Source: an uncultured Clostridia bacterium
GTDB lineage: Bacteria > Bacillota > Clostridia > Christensenellales > CAG-138
Reading direction: 5' to 3'
Length of the DNA stretch: 64,000 nucleotides
NCBI GenBank assembly: GCA_934633695.1
Contig: CAKTYT010000005.1
Location: 10,890 to 74,889, forward strand
This document shows positions 6,609 through 14,473 of this stretch, piece after piece. The position numbers and the translations under genes were made by a program. Within the stretch, counting starts at the first letter, position 1. Each line of letters begins with the position of its first letter. A model generated the notes under the pieces. It searched no databases, was not told where the DNA came from, and saw nothing but the letters and a program-made list of their open reading frames with translations.

Positions 6609-7718
6609 ATGGAACAAAACAGGCACAAAACTATTCGAAACCAGCGTAATTACGCTCCAAATCGTGAACTGTTCAAAACCCCCTTTAACAGACTCTATTG
6701 GCAGCTTTCCGCAGCAGAGTTCGAGAATGTTAAAACGCTGATAATTGCGGCTCTCATTATTGCCGTACGTGTCGTTATCAAGGATTTCAAGATACCGATC
6801 ATTCCGCCGGTACTATACTTCGGGTTCGATTTTCTCATAAATTCAGTTGGTTCAATGATTTACGGTCCCCTTGTCGCACTGGCTGTCGGTGCAGTCAGCG
6901 ATACGCTCGGGGCAGTTATCTTCCCAATCGATACGTATTTTTTCCCATTTGTTTTCGTTGAGATGATGAGCGGCTTTATTTTTGCCCTCTTCCTCTACCG
7001 CCAGAAGCTCAGCACATGGCGTATCGTACTCTCGAGATTGGCTGTCGTCATTATATGCAATTTTATAATCAATCCGATTGTCATGACGTGGAACAACATC
7101 TTCTTCATGAAGAACCCCTATGAATTCATAACGCTTGCAAGAGTAATTAAAAACGCTGCAATGTTCCCTCTTGAGAGCGTCGTTCTCGTTTTTTGGCTCA
7201 GTGCAATAAACCTTGAACTTTACCGGCTCGGCCTTACTCACTCCAAGCCCGAAAAGCTCAAAATCGAGCCAAAACACATTATTGCCCTCGCTGCGGCGTT
7301 GGCAATTGCAGTTGCCGCAATCATCGGTTATTCATACTATAAGCGGAATTCCGATGCAAAAAAAGCCGCCCTCGACTGCTTCCATCCCGAACAGAAAGTC
7401 ACTGTTGAAAACAGCGGAACGGAAAAAATCGATGGGTCAAAAACATGCATTCTCGTTGCAACACTGAGCGATGGTGACAAGATCACTCTTCACTACGATA
7501 TTGCAGCCAAGGAAATAACCGAAGCTGCCGCAGCTCAACAGGAAATTGCAGCCAAATGCAATGTAAAGGTTTCCGAGCTTGATGACTTCACTATCATCTT
7601 CGATGCAGACGGCGAGCTTGTCAGCTGGAGTGCAGAATTCAGCATCGGAGGAGAAAAATACTTTGCACTCAAGGAATACAGTGGAATCTTGACCGTTGAA
7701 CGCAGCGGTAAAGAATAA
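6609..7718 (+). CDS. folT: folate-family ECF transporter S component with extra C-terminal domain
   Basis: A 369-residue protein. Residues about 38-215 form the membrane S component of an energy-coupling-factor folate transporter, with family segments FGFDFLINSVGSMIYGPLVA, VGAVSDTLGAVIFP and FPFVFVEMMSGFIFALFLY and an Asn-rich NFIINPIVMTWNN. It binds folate and needs EcfA/EcfT, which are not in this window. Unusually it continues with a further helix near residues 228-246 (IIALAAALAIAVAAIIGYSY) and a soluble tail of about 120 residues, presumably outside the cell, that resembles small PepSY-like folds only loosely. The THF-riboswitch-like leader supports the folate assignment. The ATG is preceded by GGAGG at a long spacing. 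Confidence 0.82.
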   Translation: MEQNRHKTIRNQRNYAPNRELFKTPFNRLYWQLSAAEFENVKTLIIAALIIAVRVVIKDFKIPIIPPVLYFGFDFLINSVGSMIYGPLVALAVGAVSDTLGAVIFPIDTYFFPFVFVEMMSGFIFALFLYRQKLSTWRIVLSRLAVVIICNFIINPIVMTWNNIFFMKNPYEFITLARVIKNAAMFPLESVVLVFWLSAINLELYRLGLTHSKPEKLKIEPKHIIALAAALAIAVAAIIGYSYYKRNSDAKKAALDCFHPEQKVTVENSGTEKIDGSKTCILVATLSDGDKITLHYDIAAKEITEAAAAQQEIAAKCNVKVSELDDFTIIFDADGELVSWSAEFSIGGEKYFALKEYSGILTVERSGKE

Positions 7719-7738
7719 AAATCAACTTAACTTTCAAA

Positions 7739-7771
7739 AAGAGCCGAGCAACTCCCTTCGGCTCTTTTTTG
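7739..7771 (+). terminator. terminator after folT
   Basis: AAGAGCCGA (7739-7747) pairs perfectly with TCGGCTCTT (7758-7766), with a 10-nt loop, followed by TTTTT. It lies 20 bp past the folT stop codon. Confidence 0.9.
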
Positions 7772-7855
7772 TTTGAAATGAATCTCGTATTATCCCCTGA
7801 GCCGCCTTTTTTTACAGCGGCAATACTTATTTGCAGTGGCATTTTCTTTATTCGG

Positions 7856-7884
7856 TTGAAAAAAACATCCGTTTCTAGTATAAT
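7856..7884 (+). promoter_or_regulatory. sigma-A promoter of the lipoprotein gene
   Basis: TTGAAA (7856-7861), a 17-bp spacer and TATAAT (7879-7884) lie 30 bp before the ATG at 7915. The start has an AAAGGAG ribosome binding site. Confidence 0.8.
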
Positions 7885-7914
7885 CTACTCATCAAACAAA
7901 AGGAGTTTCCGATA

Positions 7915-9018
7915 ATGAAAAGCTTCAAACTATTCCCCCGTCTTCTCGCTCTCTGCATTGCGGTTATGACCTTTTTCTGCATTTTTGCAGGCTGCGGCGG
8001 TAAATCGACGGGCAAGGATACCCCCGAAAACAATCCCCTTTATCAATACGACGAGGTGGTTGAATTCAATAAGAATAGCGTTATTCCCATGATTTTGGGT
8101 ACAAAGGTGAGCGAAATAACCAATGGATACGAGCTTCGCGGCGGAACAGCCGATCATTTTGAGACTTACCTTTCAAAGGAAAATCTGTTCGTTTCCTACT
8201 ACTTCAGCAGGCATGATATAAACGAGCAGGGTGAGCTTTATGCAACCGCCGTCCGCGTTCGTCCCGAATCGAGAAGTGTTGAGAAGGATTCCAACGGAAA
8301 CAGAACGACCGTTTATTCTTCAAGCAACCCCGTTATGGGCGTTGAACTCGGCGAAACCTCCGAATCAGCAGGCAAAAAGCTTGAGGCATTCGGCTATAAA
8401 TCCGTTTACAAAGAAACTAATACGACCAATATGCCCAAAAGCCTCGAGTACACCTATGTGAAGGGTATAATGATCATATCGCTGGCAGTTGAAAGCAATT
8501 CCGATCAGGTTTCCTCAATTTATGCGTGGATACCTTATGACATTGCGGACATTACCGAAGCACAGTCTGACTGCGTACTTCCTGCGGAACTCGGTCTCGT
8601 CTATAATGTCCTCGGCAATTCTGCTTTCTCATATAAAGAGAAGGACGAGTACTGCAGGGTCTATGCCTCCCCGTCAGGTACAACTTGTGTACTTCGCGGT
8701 TATCCCGATGCTTCCGATATGATCATGAATGCAGAAGTCAGCTTTACCGCCGGGAACTACAGCATCAGCGGTGCGGTGTGCGGCATGACAATTTCAAATG
8801 CAGTCGAAAAGCTCCTTGCTGCCGGTTGGGTACGCCAGGGCGAAAATCTTATTTTCACAAGAGGCCTTCTCACCGTTAAGATCTTCACAAACCCGTCTGC
8901 AAGCTATAATGACGAGCCCTCAGCTTCTGACGATGGCAGCGTTGTTGCAATGCTCAGGCTCTGCCTCCCCGAGCCTACTATGCTCGACAAAATTCAGACT
9001 TCAGACGGCGAAAAATAA
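7915..9018 (+). CDS. lipoprotein of unknown function
   Basis: A 367-residue exported lipoprotein. A basic N-terminus and hydrophobic core (LLALCIAVMTFFCIF) end in the lipobox FAGC at residues 24-27, so Cys27 would be lipidated. The mature part has two or three weakly similar segments built around phrases such as GTKVSEITNGYELRGG, LGETSESAGKKLEAFGYKS and CGMTISNAVEKLLAAGWV. These look like repeated small modules of about 80-100 residues in which a 'G-x-x-x-x-x-A-x-x-x-L-x-x-x-G' helix recurs. I do not recognise a named family. It has its own promoter and is followed by a bidirectional terminator, so it is a monocistronic gene. Confidence 0.8.
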   Translation: MKSFKLFPRLLALCIAVMTFFCIFAGCGGKSTGKDTPENNPLYQYDEVVEFNKNSVIPMILGTKVSEITNGYELRGGTADHFETYLSKENLFVSYYFSRHDINEQGELYATAVRVRPESRSVEKDSNGNRTTVYSSSNPVMGVELGETSESAGKKLEAFGYKSVYKETNTTNMPKSLEYTYVKGIMIISLAVESNSDQVSSIYAWIPYDIADITEAQSDCVLPAELGLVYNVLGNSAFSYKEKDEYCRVYASPSGTTCVLRGYPDASDMIMNAEVSFTAGNYSISGAVCGMTISNAVEKLLAAGWVRQGENLIFTRGLLTVKIFTNPSASYNDEPSASDDGSVVAMLRLCLPEPTMLDKIQTSDGEK

Positions 9019-9066
9019 CAGTACCGTCGCTGCCTTTCCAAATTAGAACTCTTATTGCACAGACAC

Positions 9067-9104
9067 AAAAAGACCTAATCACAGCTGCGTGATCAGGTCT
9101 TTTT
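9067..9104. terminator. bidirectional terminator
   Basis: AAAAAGACCT..ATCAC pairs with GTGAT..AGGTCTTTTT around a short loop (9067-9104). A-runs and T-runs on both flanks let it stop the rightward lipoprotein transcript and the leftward DUF1294 transcript. Confidence 0.88.
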
Positions 9105-9105
9105 G

Positions 9106-9381
9106 TCAGCTTAAAAACAAGAATCCCATTGCTTCCGTCTGCACAACGGCGAACAATGTAAAGAAAACAACGAAGTACCAATGCTTTGTCTTGTGGCGAA
9201 AGATCAGCATACCCGAAAATGCACCGATACCGCCGCCTATTAGTGCGAAAATGAACAGCGTCAATTCCTTTACTCGCCATTCTTTTCTTTCTGCACGCTT
9301 TTTATCAATTCCCATAAGGCAAAAAGCAATGACAGAAAGCACAGCCACATAAATTAAGATGATGGTATGAATTCTATCCAT
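9106..9381 (-). CDS. DUF1294 family membrane protein
   Basis: A 91-residue protein with three membrane helices (residues about 5-25, 40-60 and 70-90). The DUF1294 signature is visible: MGIDKKRAERKEWRVKE near residue 23, then FIFALIGGGIGAFSGMLIFR and HKTKHWYF. Its function is unknown. It is the last gene of the leftward unit that includes rsmI, trmN6-like and cvpA, 13 bp after rsmI. The ribosome binding site is GAAGGAG. It terminates at the shared hairpin. Confidence 0.88.
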   Translation of the reverse strand: MDRIHTIILIYVAVLSVIAFCLMGIDKKRAERKEWRVKELTLFIFALIGGGIGAFSGMLIFRHKTKHWYFVVFFTLFAVVQTEAMGFLFLS

Positions 9382-9394
9382 TTTACTCGCTCCT

Positions 9395-10258
9395 TCAGTA
9401 CTCTTCGCCCAACTCTATCGCAACTCTGTATGCTTCGTTTTTGGATGAATTCAGTGCATAAGAAGCGATTTTTGCAGCATCCTTCGCTCTTACGCCTGCC
9501 GAAAGAAGCTGCTTGAGAACATTTTTAAGTTTCTCAGTGTCCGCATTATCAGCCACGTTATTTTCCGCAGGACCGATGACAATGACACATTCGCCCTTAG
9601 GCGGTGTCTGTGCGTATTTTTCGGAAAGTCCAAGCAAATTTCCTCTCACCGCTTCTTCATGCAGCTTCGTAAGCTCACGCACAACTGCACACGGACGGTT
9701 TCCGAGCCTCTGATAAAGCTCCGCAAGCGTTGCACCGACCCTCATCGGACTTTCATACACGACACACACTGCACTCTGCCGTCTAAGCTCTTCAATTGCT
9801 TCTGTTCGCTCTGCTCCGCTCCTCGGCAGGAAGCCACAGAAGAACAGTTTCTTGGTCGAAAAACCCGACATTACCCATGCCATCAACGCAGCATTTGCCC
9901 CGGGAAAAACCTCAAACGGAAGGTCATTCCTGATAAAGTATCGAATGAGCCTTTCGCCGGGGTCGGATACCGCAGGCATACCTGCATCACTCACAAACGC
10001 GATGCTCTTGCCGTTCATCACATGGCCGGCAATTTCCGCCGCCTTCTGCTCCTCATTGTGTTCATGGCAGCTGTAAACCGGTTTTCTTATCTCGTAATAA
10101 TTTAGCAGCTTAAGCGTATTTCTCGTATCCTCACAATAAATCGCATCAACACTTTGCAGCGTTTCAAGGGTTCTGAGACTTATGTCCCCAAGGTTGCCGA
10201 TAGGAGTCGGCAGGAGAAACAACTTAGCTTGCCGTAAATTATTTTCATTGCTGTTCAT
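9395..10258 (-). CDS. rsmI: 16S rRNA (cytidine-1402-2'-O)-methyltransferase
   Basis: A 287-residue tetrapyrrole-methylase-fold enzyme that 2'-O-methylates C1402 in the decoding centre of 16S rRNA with SAM. Diagnostic segments are LLPTPIGNLGDISLRTLETL at residues 15-34, YCEDTRNTLKLLNYY near 42, SCHEHNE near 63, SDAGMPAVSDPGERLI near 90 and YESPMRVGATL near 165. The length is typical. Its start overlaps the end of the preceding methyltransferase gene by 14 bp, the usual yabB-yabC-like arrangement in Firmicutes. Confidence 0.95.
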   Translation of the reverse strand: MNSNENNLRQAKLFLLPTPIGNLGDISLRTLETLQSVDAIYCEDTRNTLKLLNYYEIRKPVYSCHEHNEEQKAAEIAGHVMNGKSIAFVSDAGMPAVSDPGERLIRYFIRNDLPFEVFPGANAALMAWVMSGFSTKKLFFCGFLPRSGAERTEAIEELRRQSAVCVVYESPMRVGATLAELYQRLGNRPCAVVRELTKLHEEAVRGNLLGLSEKYAQTPPKGECVIVIGPAENNVADNADTEKLKNVLKQLLSAGVRAKDAAKIASYALNSSKNEAYRVAIELGEEY

Positions 10259-10991
10259 GGTAAATTCGCCTTACCTCTTTGGTATATTGTTTATTTTTTT
10301 CGTAAATGATCAGATTTTTTTCAATTATCATTCCGGGCTTTGCCCCCTTTTTTCCCTCGATCAACGCAAGATATGGCCTTGCCTCCGAAGTTGACGCAAC
10401 AAACCTTATCACTTTCGGCTCGATACCATTCATCTTCAAGGAGAAAACTGCATCGCACACTCTGCCCGCAGGAAAGCACATAAACAGCTTTCCGCCAAAC
10501 TTGAGAAGTTTATTTGTTACTTCTGAAATCCCATCAATATCTGCACACAATTCATGCGTTGCGGACCCTGAATCCGGTATTGAACCACAGTTATTCTTAA
10601 AATAAGGAGGGTTGCATATGACAGCATCGTAAATACCCCTGCCGATCTTATCGTATTCTGCAATATAATCGAGATTCATTGCCCTGACATTTTCGCCAAT
10701 GTGATTTAAATCAATGCTTCTCTCAATTCTTGAATACTGATTTTTATCAATTTCAACGGCGGTAACTCTGCAATTCGTTCTTGCATGGACCAAAATCGAA
10801 AGTACTCCGCAGCCTGCACCTAAGTCGATACAATTTGCCTTTGCCCCGACTCTGCAAAATCCCGCAAGCAAAACTGAATCAGTGCCGAATCTGAAGGAAT
10901 CCGAGGCTTGAATCACCTTCATTCCCTTAAATTGAAGATCCTCCAGCCTTTCGCCGTCTTTCAAAAAAATTTTCTCTTTGTCCGGCATCAT
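10245..10991 (-). CDS. tRNA1(Val) (adenine-37-N6)-methyltransferase-like protein (TrmN6/YfiC, YabB)
   Basis: A 248-residue class I methyltransferase. The SAM motif ANCIDLGAGCGVLSILVHAR is near residue 52, the acidic residue in VTAVEIDKNQ near 77, and the N6-adenine or amino-group catalytic motif AVICNPPYFKNN near 120. The NPPY motif and the length place it with the TrmN6/YabB group located beside rsmI in many Firmicutes. The exact tRNA target has not been shown in this group. It overlaps cvpA by four bases (ATGA) and rsmI by 14, so translation of the three is coupled. Confidence 0.85.
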   Translation of the reverse strand: MMPDKEKIFLKDGERLEDLQFKGMKVIQASDSFRFGTDSVLLAGFCRVGAKANCIDLGAGCGVLSILVHARTNCRVTAVEIDKNQYSRIERSIDLNHIGENVRAMNLDYIAEYDKIGRGIYDAVICNPPYFKNNCGSIPDSGSATHELCADIDGISEVTNKLLKFGGKLFMCFPAGRVCDAVFSLKMNGIEPKVIRFVASTSEARPYLALIEGKKGAKPGMIIEKNLIIYEKNKQYTKEVRRIYHEQQ

Positions 10992-11692
10992 TTTCCCGGT
11001 ATCAGTTTCAAAATAAGGTTTGACGTGTAAAAGATTTTTGCCAGTTTACTCGAATCAAGCATGTTCTTTATTGAATCAAACGGCAGAACTGTCAACACAG
11101 CGGGGATTATCGTGCAGAGAATAAGTGCGGATATCATCCCCCTCAGCACACTGACAGTGGCACCGAGCAGGGCATCCGCTTTTCGCAGCTTTGGAAAAAC
11201 GATCGAGTAATCTACCCAGCAAAGTACAAACGTCAACAATACTCTGAATAAGAAATAAGCAATCAAGAATGACATTATATTTATTGTAACGCGAACAATG
11301 CTTTCATTGAAATAATCTCCCAGTGTTTCAACGCCCTCCCCCTTAAACGCTTCGTGCATGATGTTGTCGTAAACCCTGTCCTTCATTGGAAACGGGAGCT
11401 TCGACTTTTCCATTATTTCATCAAGCTGATCATTTGAGATTTCGATAATGTTCTTTTTGACGAGCTCAACATCGTAGACATATTCCGAACCTTCCGTGTA
11501 GCTTAGCATAGCTTCATAAAATACATAGTTATTTATAAAGGCCTTTGCAATTATTCCTCTGCATGCAAAGCCCAGTACACACGAAAGCACCATCGCCCCC
11601 AGTGCGGCAATACTCCAGGTGAATCCCTTATAGACTCCTGACAACACGAAAACTCCGACCAGTGCCAATATAATTATTGCAACGTAATCCAT
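10988..11692 (-). CDS. CvpA family membrane protein
   Basis: A protein of about 234 residues. The first helix is MDYVAIIILALVGVFVLSGV, followed by a glycine kink, YKGF and a second helix, which is the CvpA hallmark. Two further helices are near residues 140-165 and 190-215. CvpA was first linked to colicin V production and in many bacteria to envelope stress; the mechanism is unresolved. A TTG-initiated frame begins six codons earlier, but GGGAG precedes the ATG at 11692 at good spacing. It overlaps the downstream methyltransferase gene by four bases and follows the DUF5711 gene by 27 bp. Confidence 0.85.
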   Translation of the reverse strand: MDYVAIIILALVGVFVLSGVYKGFTWSIAALGAMVLSCVLGFACRGIIAKAFINNYVFYEAMLSYTEGSEYVYDVELVKKNIIEISNDQLDEIMEKSKLPFPMKDRVYDNIMHEAFKGEGVETLGDYFNESIVRVTINIMSFLIAYFLFRVLLTFVLCWVDYSIVFPKLRKADALLGATVSVLRGMISALILCTIIPAVLTVLPFDSIKNMLDSSKLAKIFYTSNLILKLIPGK

Positions 11693-11719
11693 TCTTTCAG
11701 CTCCCTTCAAATAAAACGC

Positions 11720-12826
11720 TTACAGAATCTTCTTTCTCGGCTTGCATAGTGAAAATTCACCGTTTCCGAAGACAACAAAATTTCCATTTTCAAGAAAAAT
11801 CACTCTCTCGATTTGATGATCAAATTCAGTAACCTGCTCCCTATCCCCTGTTGCACCGTATTTTTCAACTGAGTTAGCATTGATAATGATGAGCGAACCG
11901 TCAATCGATGCACATGCAAGCATATCATCCGGAGCATAGATCGTCAGCGAGCTTTCACTCGGCACTTCTTTTTCTTTGACTTTGAGGAACTTTATATGCA
12001 TGCTCGACTCCGATTCAGGCTGAAGAGCGAAGCAGCACACTCCACTCTTCCCCACGGAAAACCCATTATCATCGCAATCGTAGCCGTACGAAAGTAAGCT
12101 ATACACTTCTTTGTTTGTTTTTCGATCAAACCTTATCATTTCCCTCGTGCAGAAAACAAAAACGCTCGACTCCGTGAAAAAAATATTCTTGACTAACTGA
12201 CCCTGCACCGTCATGACGCCTGTAACACTGCCTCGGCTCAAATCATATGTAGTCACTGAAGATGAAACGCAATCCCCTGCCGTAACAAGTTCAACGGTCC
12301 ACAACACCGGGGCGGATTTGCTTTCAAACCCAAAATCGGTAAGCACGGAGGTTGAAAAATCAAGTGTCATTATTTCGTTTCCAAGCGAATTAAACGCATG
12401 AAGTACACCTTTTGTAGTGTCACTTTTTTCGTATACTGCGACAAAATCACCTCCGCATTCGACCTTGCCTATCTCGCCTTCAAACTCAATGGCATCTCTC
12501 GAGCCGACAATATTCATCGCTTTCTCATTAAAAACTACATTTACTCCACTTGAACCGCAGATGTCGGCAGTACTTGATGAAATTGAGCGTGAAAAAGCAT
12601 CCCCCTTTTTTCCCGTACCGTATCTGCAAAAAGTCGTCCCATCGTATGTTATGATATCAGTTCCGCACGAATAGACCTTCTCCGCATTTTTTATTTTAAG
12701 AAGGCTGATGTCAACAGCTTTATTGTCATTTAATAGAACTGAAACCACCAGTACCGCTGCTGCAATAATCGCAAGCGTTATGGCAACTGCACCTATCTTC
12801 ACTCCCCGTTTTCTTTTTCTGGGCAT
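11720..12826 (-). CDS. DUF5711-like membrane-anchored beta-propeller protein
   Basis: A 368-residue protein with a short, very basic N-terminus (MPRKRKRG), one membrane helix at about residues 10-32 and a large outside domain. The latter is made of repeated beta-rich segments, such as VYSCGTDIITYDGTTFCRYG and FVVFGNGEFSLCKP, consistent with a WD-like propeller. This build and the position directly upstream of cvpA match the family annotated DUF5711 in Clostridia; I assign it from architecture and context. The role is unknown. An AGGAGCAC ribosome binding site precedes the ATG. Confidence 0.65.
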   Translation of the reverse strand: MPRKRKRGVKIGAVAITLAIIAAAVLVVSVLLNDNKAVDISLLKIKNAEKVYSCGTDIITYDGTTFCRYGTGKKGDAFSRSISSSTADICGSSGVNVVFNEKAMNIVGSRDAIEFEGEIGKVECGGDFVAVYEKSDTTKGVLHAFNSLGNEIMTLDFSTSVLTDFGFESKSAPVLWTVELVTAGDCVSSSVTTYDLSRGSVTGVMTVQGQLVKNIFFTESSVFVFCTREMIRFDRKTNKEVYSLLSYGYDCDDNGFSVGKSGVCCFALQPESESSMHIKFLKVKEKEVPSESSLTIYAPDDMLACASIDGSLIIINANSVEKYGATGDREQVTEFDHQIERVIFLENGNFVVFGNGEFSLCKPRKKIL

Positions 12827-12868
12827 TTTGTGCTCCTTTCAATCAAACAGTAAATACAGCCAATCATT

Positions 12869-13750
12869 TTATTTTCTCACTATTTTTATCGCTCCCGGGA
12901 GAATTCTGTACTCAACCGGAGTGCCGTTCATAACTTCTCCGTCAAGTTCGATTTTGTACTGTCCGTCCGTTTCGATTCTGATTTGTTCTGTTTTAAAATA
13001 ATGGACCGGTTTTTTATCGACATGCTTTCCCTTCAAAAACAGCGGCAGCAGTGCCAGCATATGGAAAAATCCGATGTATTCAACAACGCAGACATCGAAT
13101 TTGCCGTCGTCAGTCAATGCATTCGGCGTTGCAAGCATCCCTCCGCCGAATCTTGTCCCGTTTCCGACAACGATTAGAAGCACGTCCATTTCCGTCGAAA
13201 ATTCCTTACTCGAAATCCTCGCATGAATTTTTTTGCGATGGACTATTGTTTTTATAAGCCCCATAATGTACGGAGCCATACCGCTTCTGCCCTTTTTGAA
13301 CCTGTCCGTATTTACCAGTACATCAACGTCAAAGCCCTGTCCGCCAACATTGATGAACTTATGTTCATCGTTCGCAATGCCCATATCAAGGTCATACGTC
13401 TTTCCCCTTACAAGAACCTCAACCGCCTTTTCTTCATCCTGCGGCAGATCCAATGCTCCTGCAATGTCATTCCCCGTTCCAAACGGAAGAATTCCCATTT
13501 TAACTCCTTCAACACCACAAAGGACTGAGCTGACTTCGTTCACTGTTCCGTCTCCGCCGACCGCAACTATATATTTTTCATTGTTTTTCAATGCTTCTCT
13601 GGCAATTTCCATAGCATGCAGGGGATACTTTGTGAACTTTGCACAATAATCCACCCCCTTCTTCTTCAGAATCACTTCTGCCTTTTGAAACATTTGCTTG
13701 CATCTGCCTGACCCGGCAGTTTCATTAACAATCAAAAAAATATCGGACAT
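12869..13750 (-). CDS. diacylglycerol kinase family lipid kinase (DgkB/YegS-like)
   Basis: A 293-residue soluble lipid kinase. The nucleotide-binding segment VAVGGDGTVNEV (GGDGT motif) is near residue 60, GILPFGTGNDIAGAL near 88, and a C-terminal lipid-binding half ends with IELDGEVMNGTPVEYRILPG. DgkB-type enzymes phosphorylate diacylglycerol to phosphatidate to recycle lipid released by lipoteichoic acid synthesis. The open frame extends 24 codons further, but the ATG at 13750 has an AAAGGGG site and matches the normal N-terminus (MSDIFLIVNETAGSG). A second paralog lies at 21821. Confidence 0.88.
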   Translation of the reverse strand: MSDIFLIVNETAGSGRCKQMFQKAEVILKKKGVDYCAKFTKYPLHAMEIAREALKNNEKYIVAVGGDGTVNEVSSVLCGVEGVKMGILPFGTGNDIAGALDLPQDEEKAVEVLVRGKTYDLDMGIANDEHKFINVGGQGFDVDVLVNTDRFKKGRSGMAPYIMGLIKTIVHRKKIHARISSKEFSTEMDVLLIVVGNGTRFGGGMLATPNALTDDGKFDVCVVEYIGFFHMLALLPLFLKGKHVDKKPVHYFKTEQIRIETDGQYKIELDGEVMNGTPVEYRILPGAIKIVRK

Positions 13751-13920
13751 CGACCTACCCCTTTCACATTGAGCAGAATTATCACTTGGATCCATTCGAC
13801 AATTATCGGCACCATTCTGCACTGCTCATAATATCGCAAAGAGGTTTTGCTGTCAATCAACAATGGAACTTTTTTGAACAAAAACCGAAGCAAGCGGATG
13901 CCCGCTCCGGTCTTGCAAAC

Positions 13921-14454
13921 TTAAAATTTCTCTCTGTGGAGAGCTGTGTATGTGACTCTCCCCTTGTCCCTCGTGCTTTCAAACAGGGTGATGCCCGAAA
14001 CAGTCATTTCGCTTTCAATTTCGATTTTGCGAAGCTCTGCTCCGACAAGCTCGTCATGCTCAACATTTCTCCCAAGGGTAATATGCGGAGAGTACCGCTT
14101 ATATTCCCGTGAAAAACCGTTGTCGGCAAGGGCTGACTCGAGCGACTCATGGAGAATATTCAGTTCTTTAAGCTCCCCTTCAACTCCGATAAAGGAAGTT
14201 TTTCTGTCGCCCTTTACAAAATAGTCATACCTTCCCGGTTTCAGTACAAACGGACGGATGCCCTCACATGCACTCTTCATCGCCTCAACCGCACCATTTA
14301 GGTCGCCGCTCTCACCGATGAAATGAAGCGTAATATGCATATTTTCTTCAGGAACAAATCTTCCGGCATTACTGAGGATTTTAAGTTCTCTCATAACTGC
14401 CGATATTTTCGATTTAACAGTTTTCGGCAACTCGATCGCAATAAAAAGTCTCAT
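13921..14454 (-). CDS. thpR: RNA 2',3'-cyclic phosphodiesterase (2'-5' RNA ligase family)
   Basis: A 177-residue 2H phosphoesterase. Both catalytic HxT motifs are present: HITLHFIGE near residue 41 and HITLGRNVE near residue 128. The N-terminus MRLFIAIELPK is typical of ThpR. Family members hydrolyse 2',3'-cyclic phosphate ends of RNA to 2'-phosphomonoesters. It starts 20 bp after the M32 carboxypeptidase gene, so the two are probably co-transcribed. Confidence 0.92.
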   Translation of the reverse strand: MRLFIAIELPKTVKSKISAVMRELKILSNAGRFVPEENMHITLHFIGESGDLNGAVEAMKSACEGIRPFVLKPGRYDYFVKGDRKTSFIGVEGELKELNILHESLESALADNGFSREYKRYSPHITLGRNVEHDELVGAELRKIEIESEMTVSGITLFESTRDKGRVTYTALHREKF

Positions 14455-14473
14455 GCTTCATCCTGCCCTCAGG

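Noticed and set aside
13751..13920. Possible small gene between thpR and the lipid kinase
   Set aside because: No frame with a start, ribosome binding site and sensible composition is present; it is most likely leader and promoter sequence.
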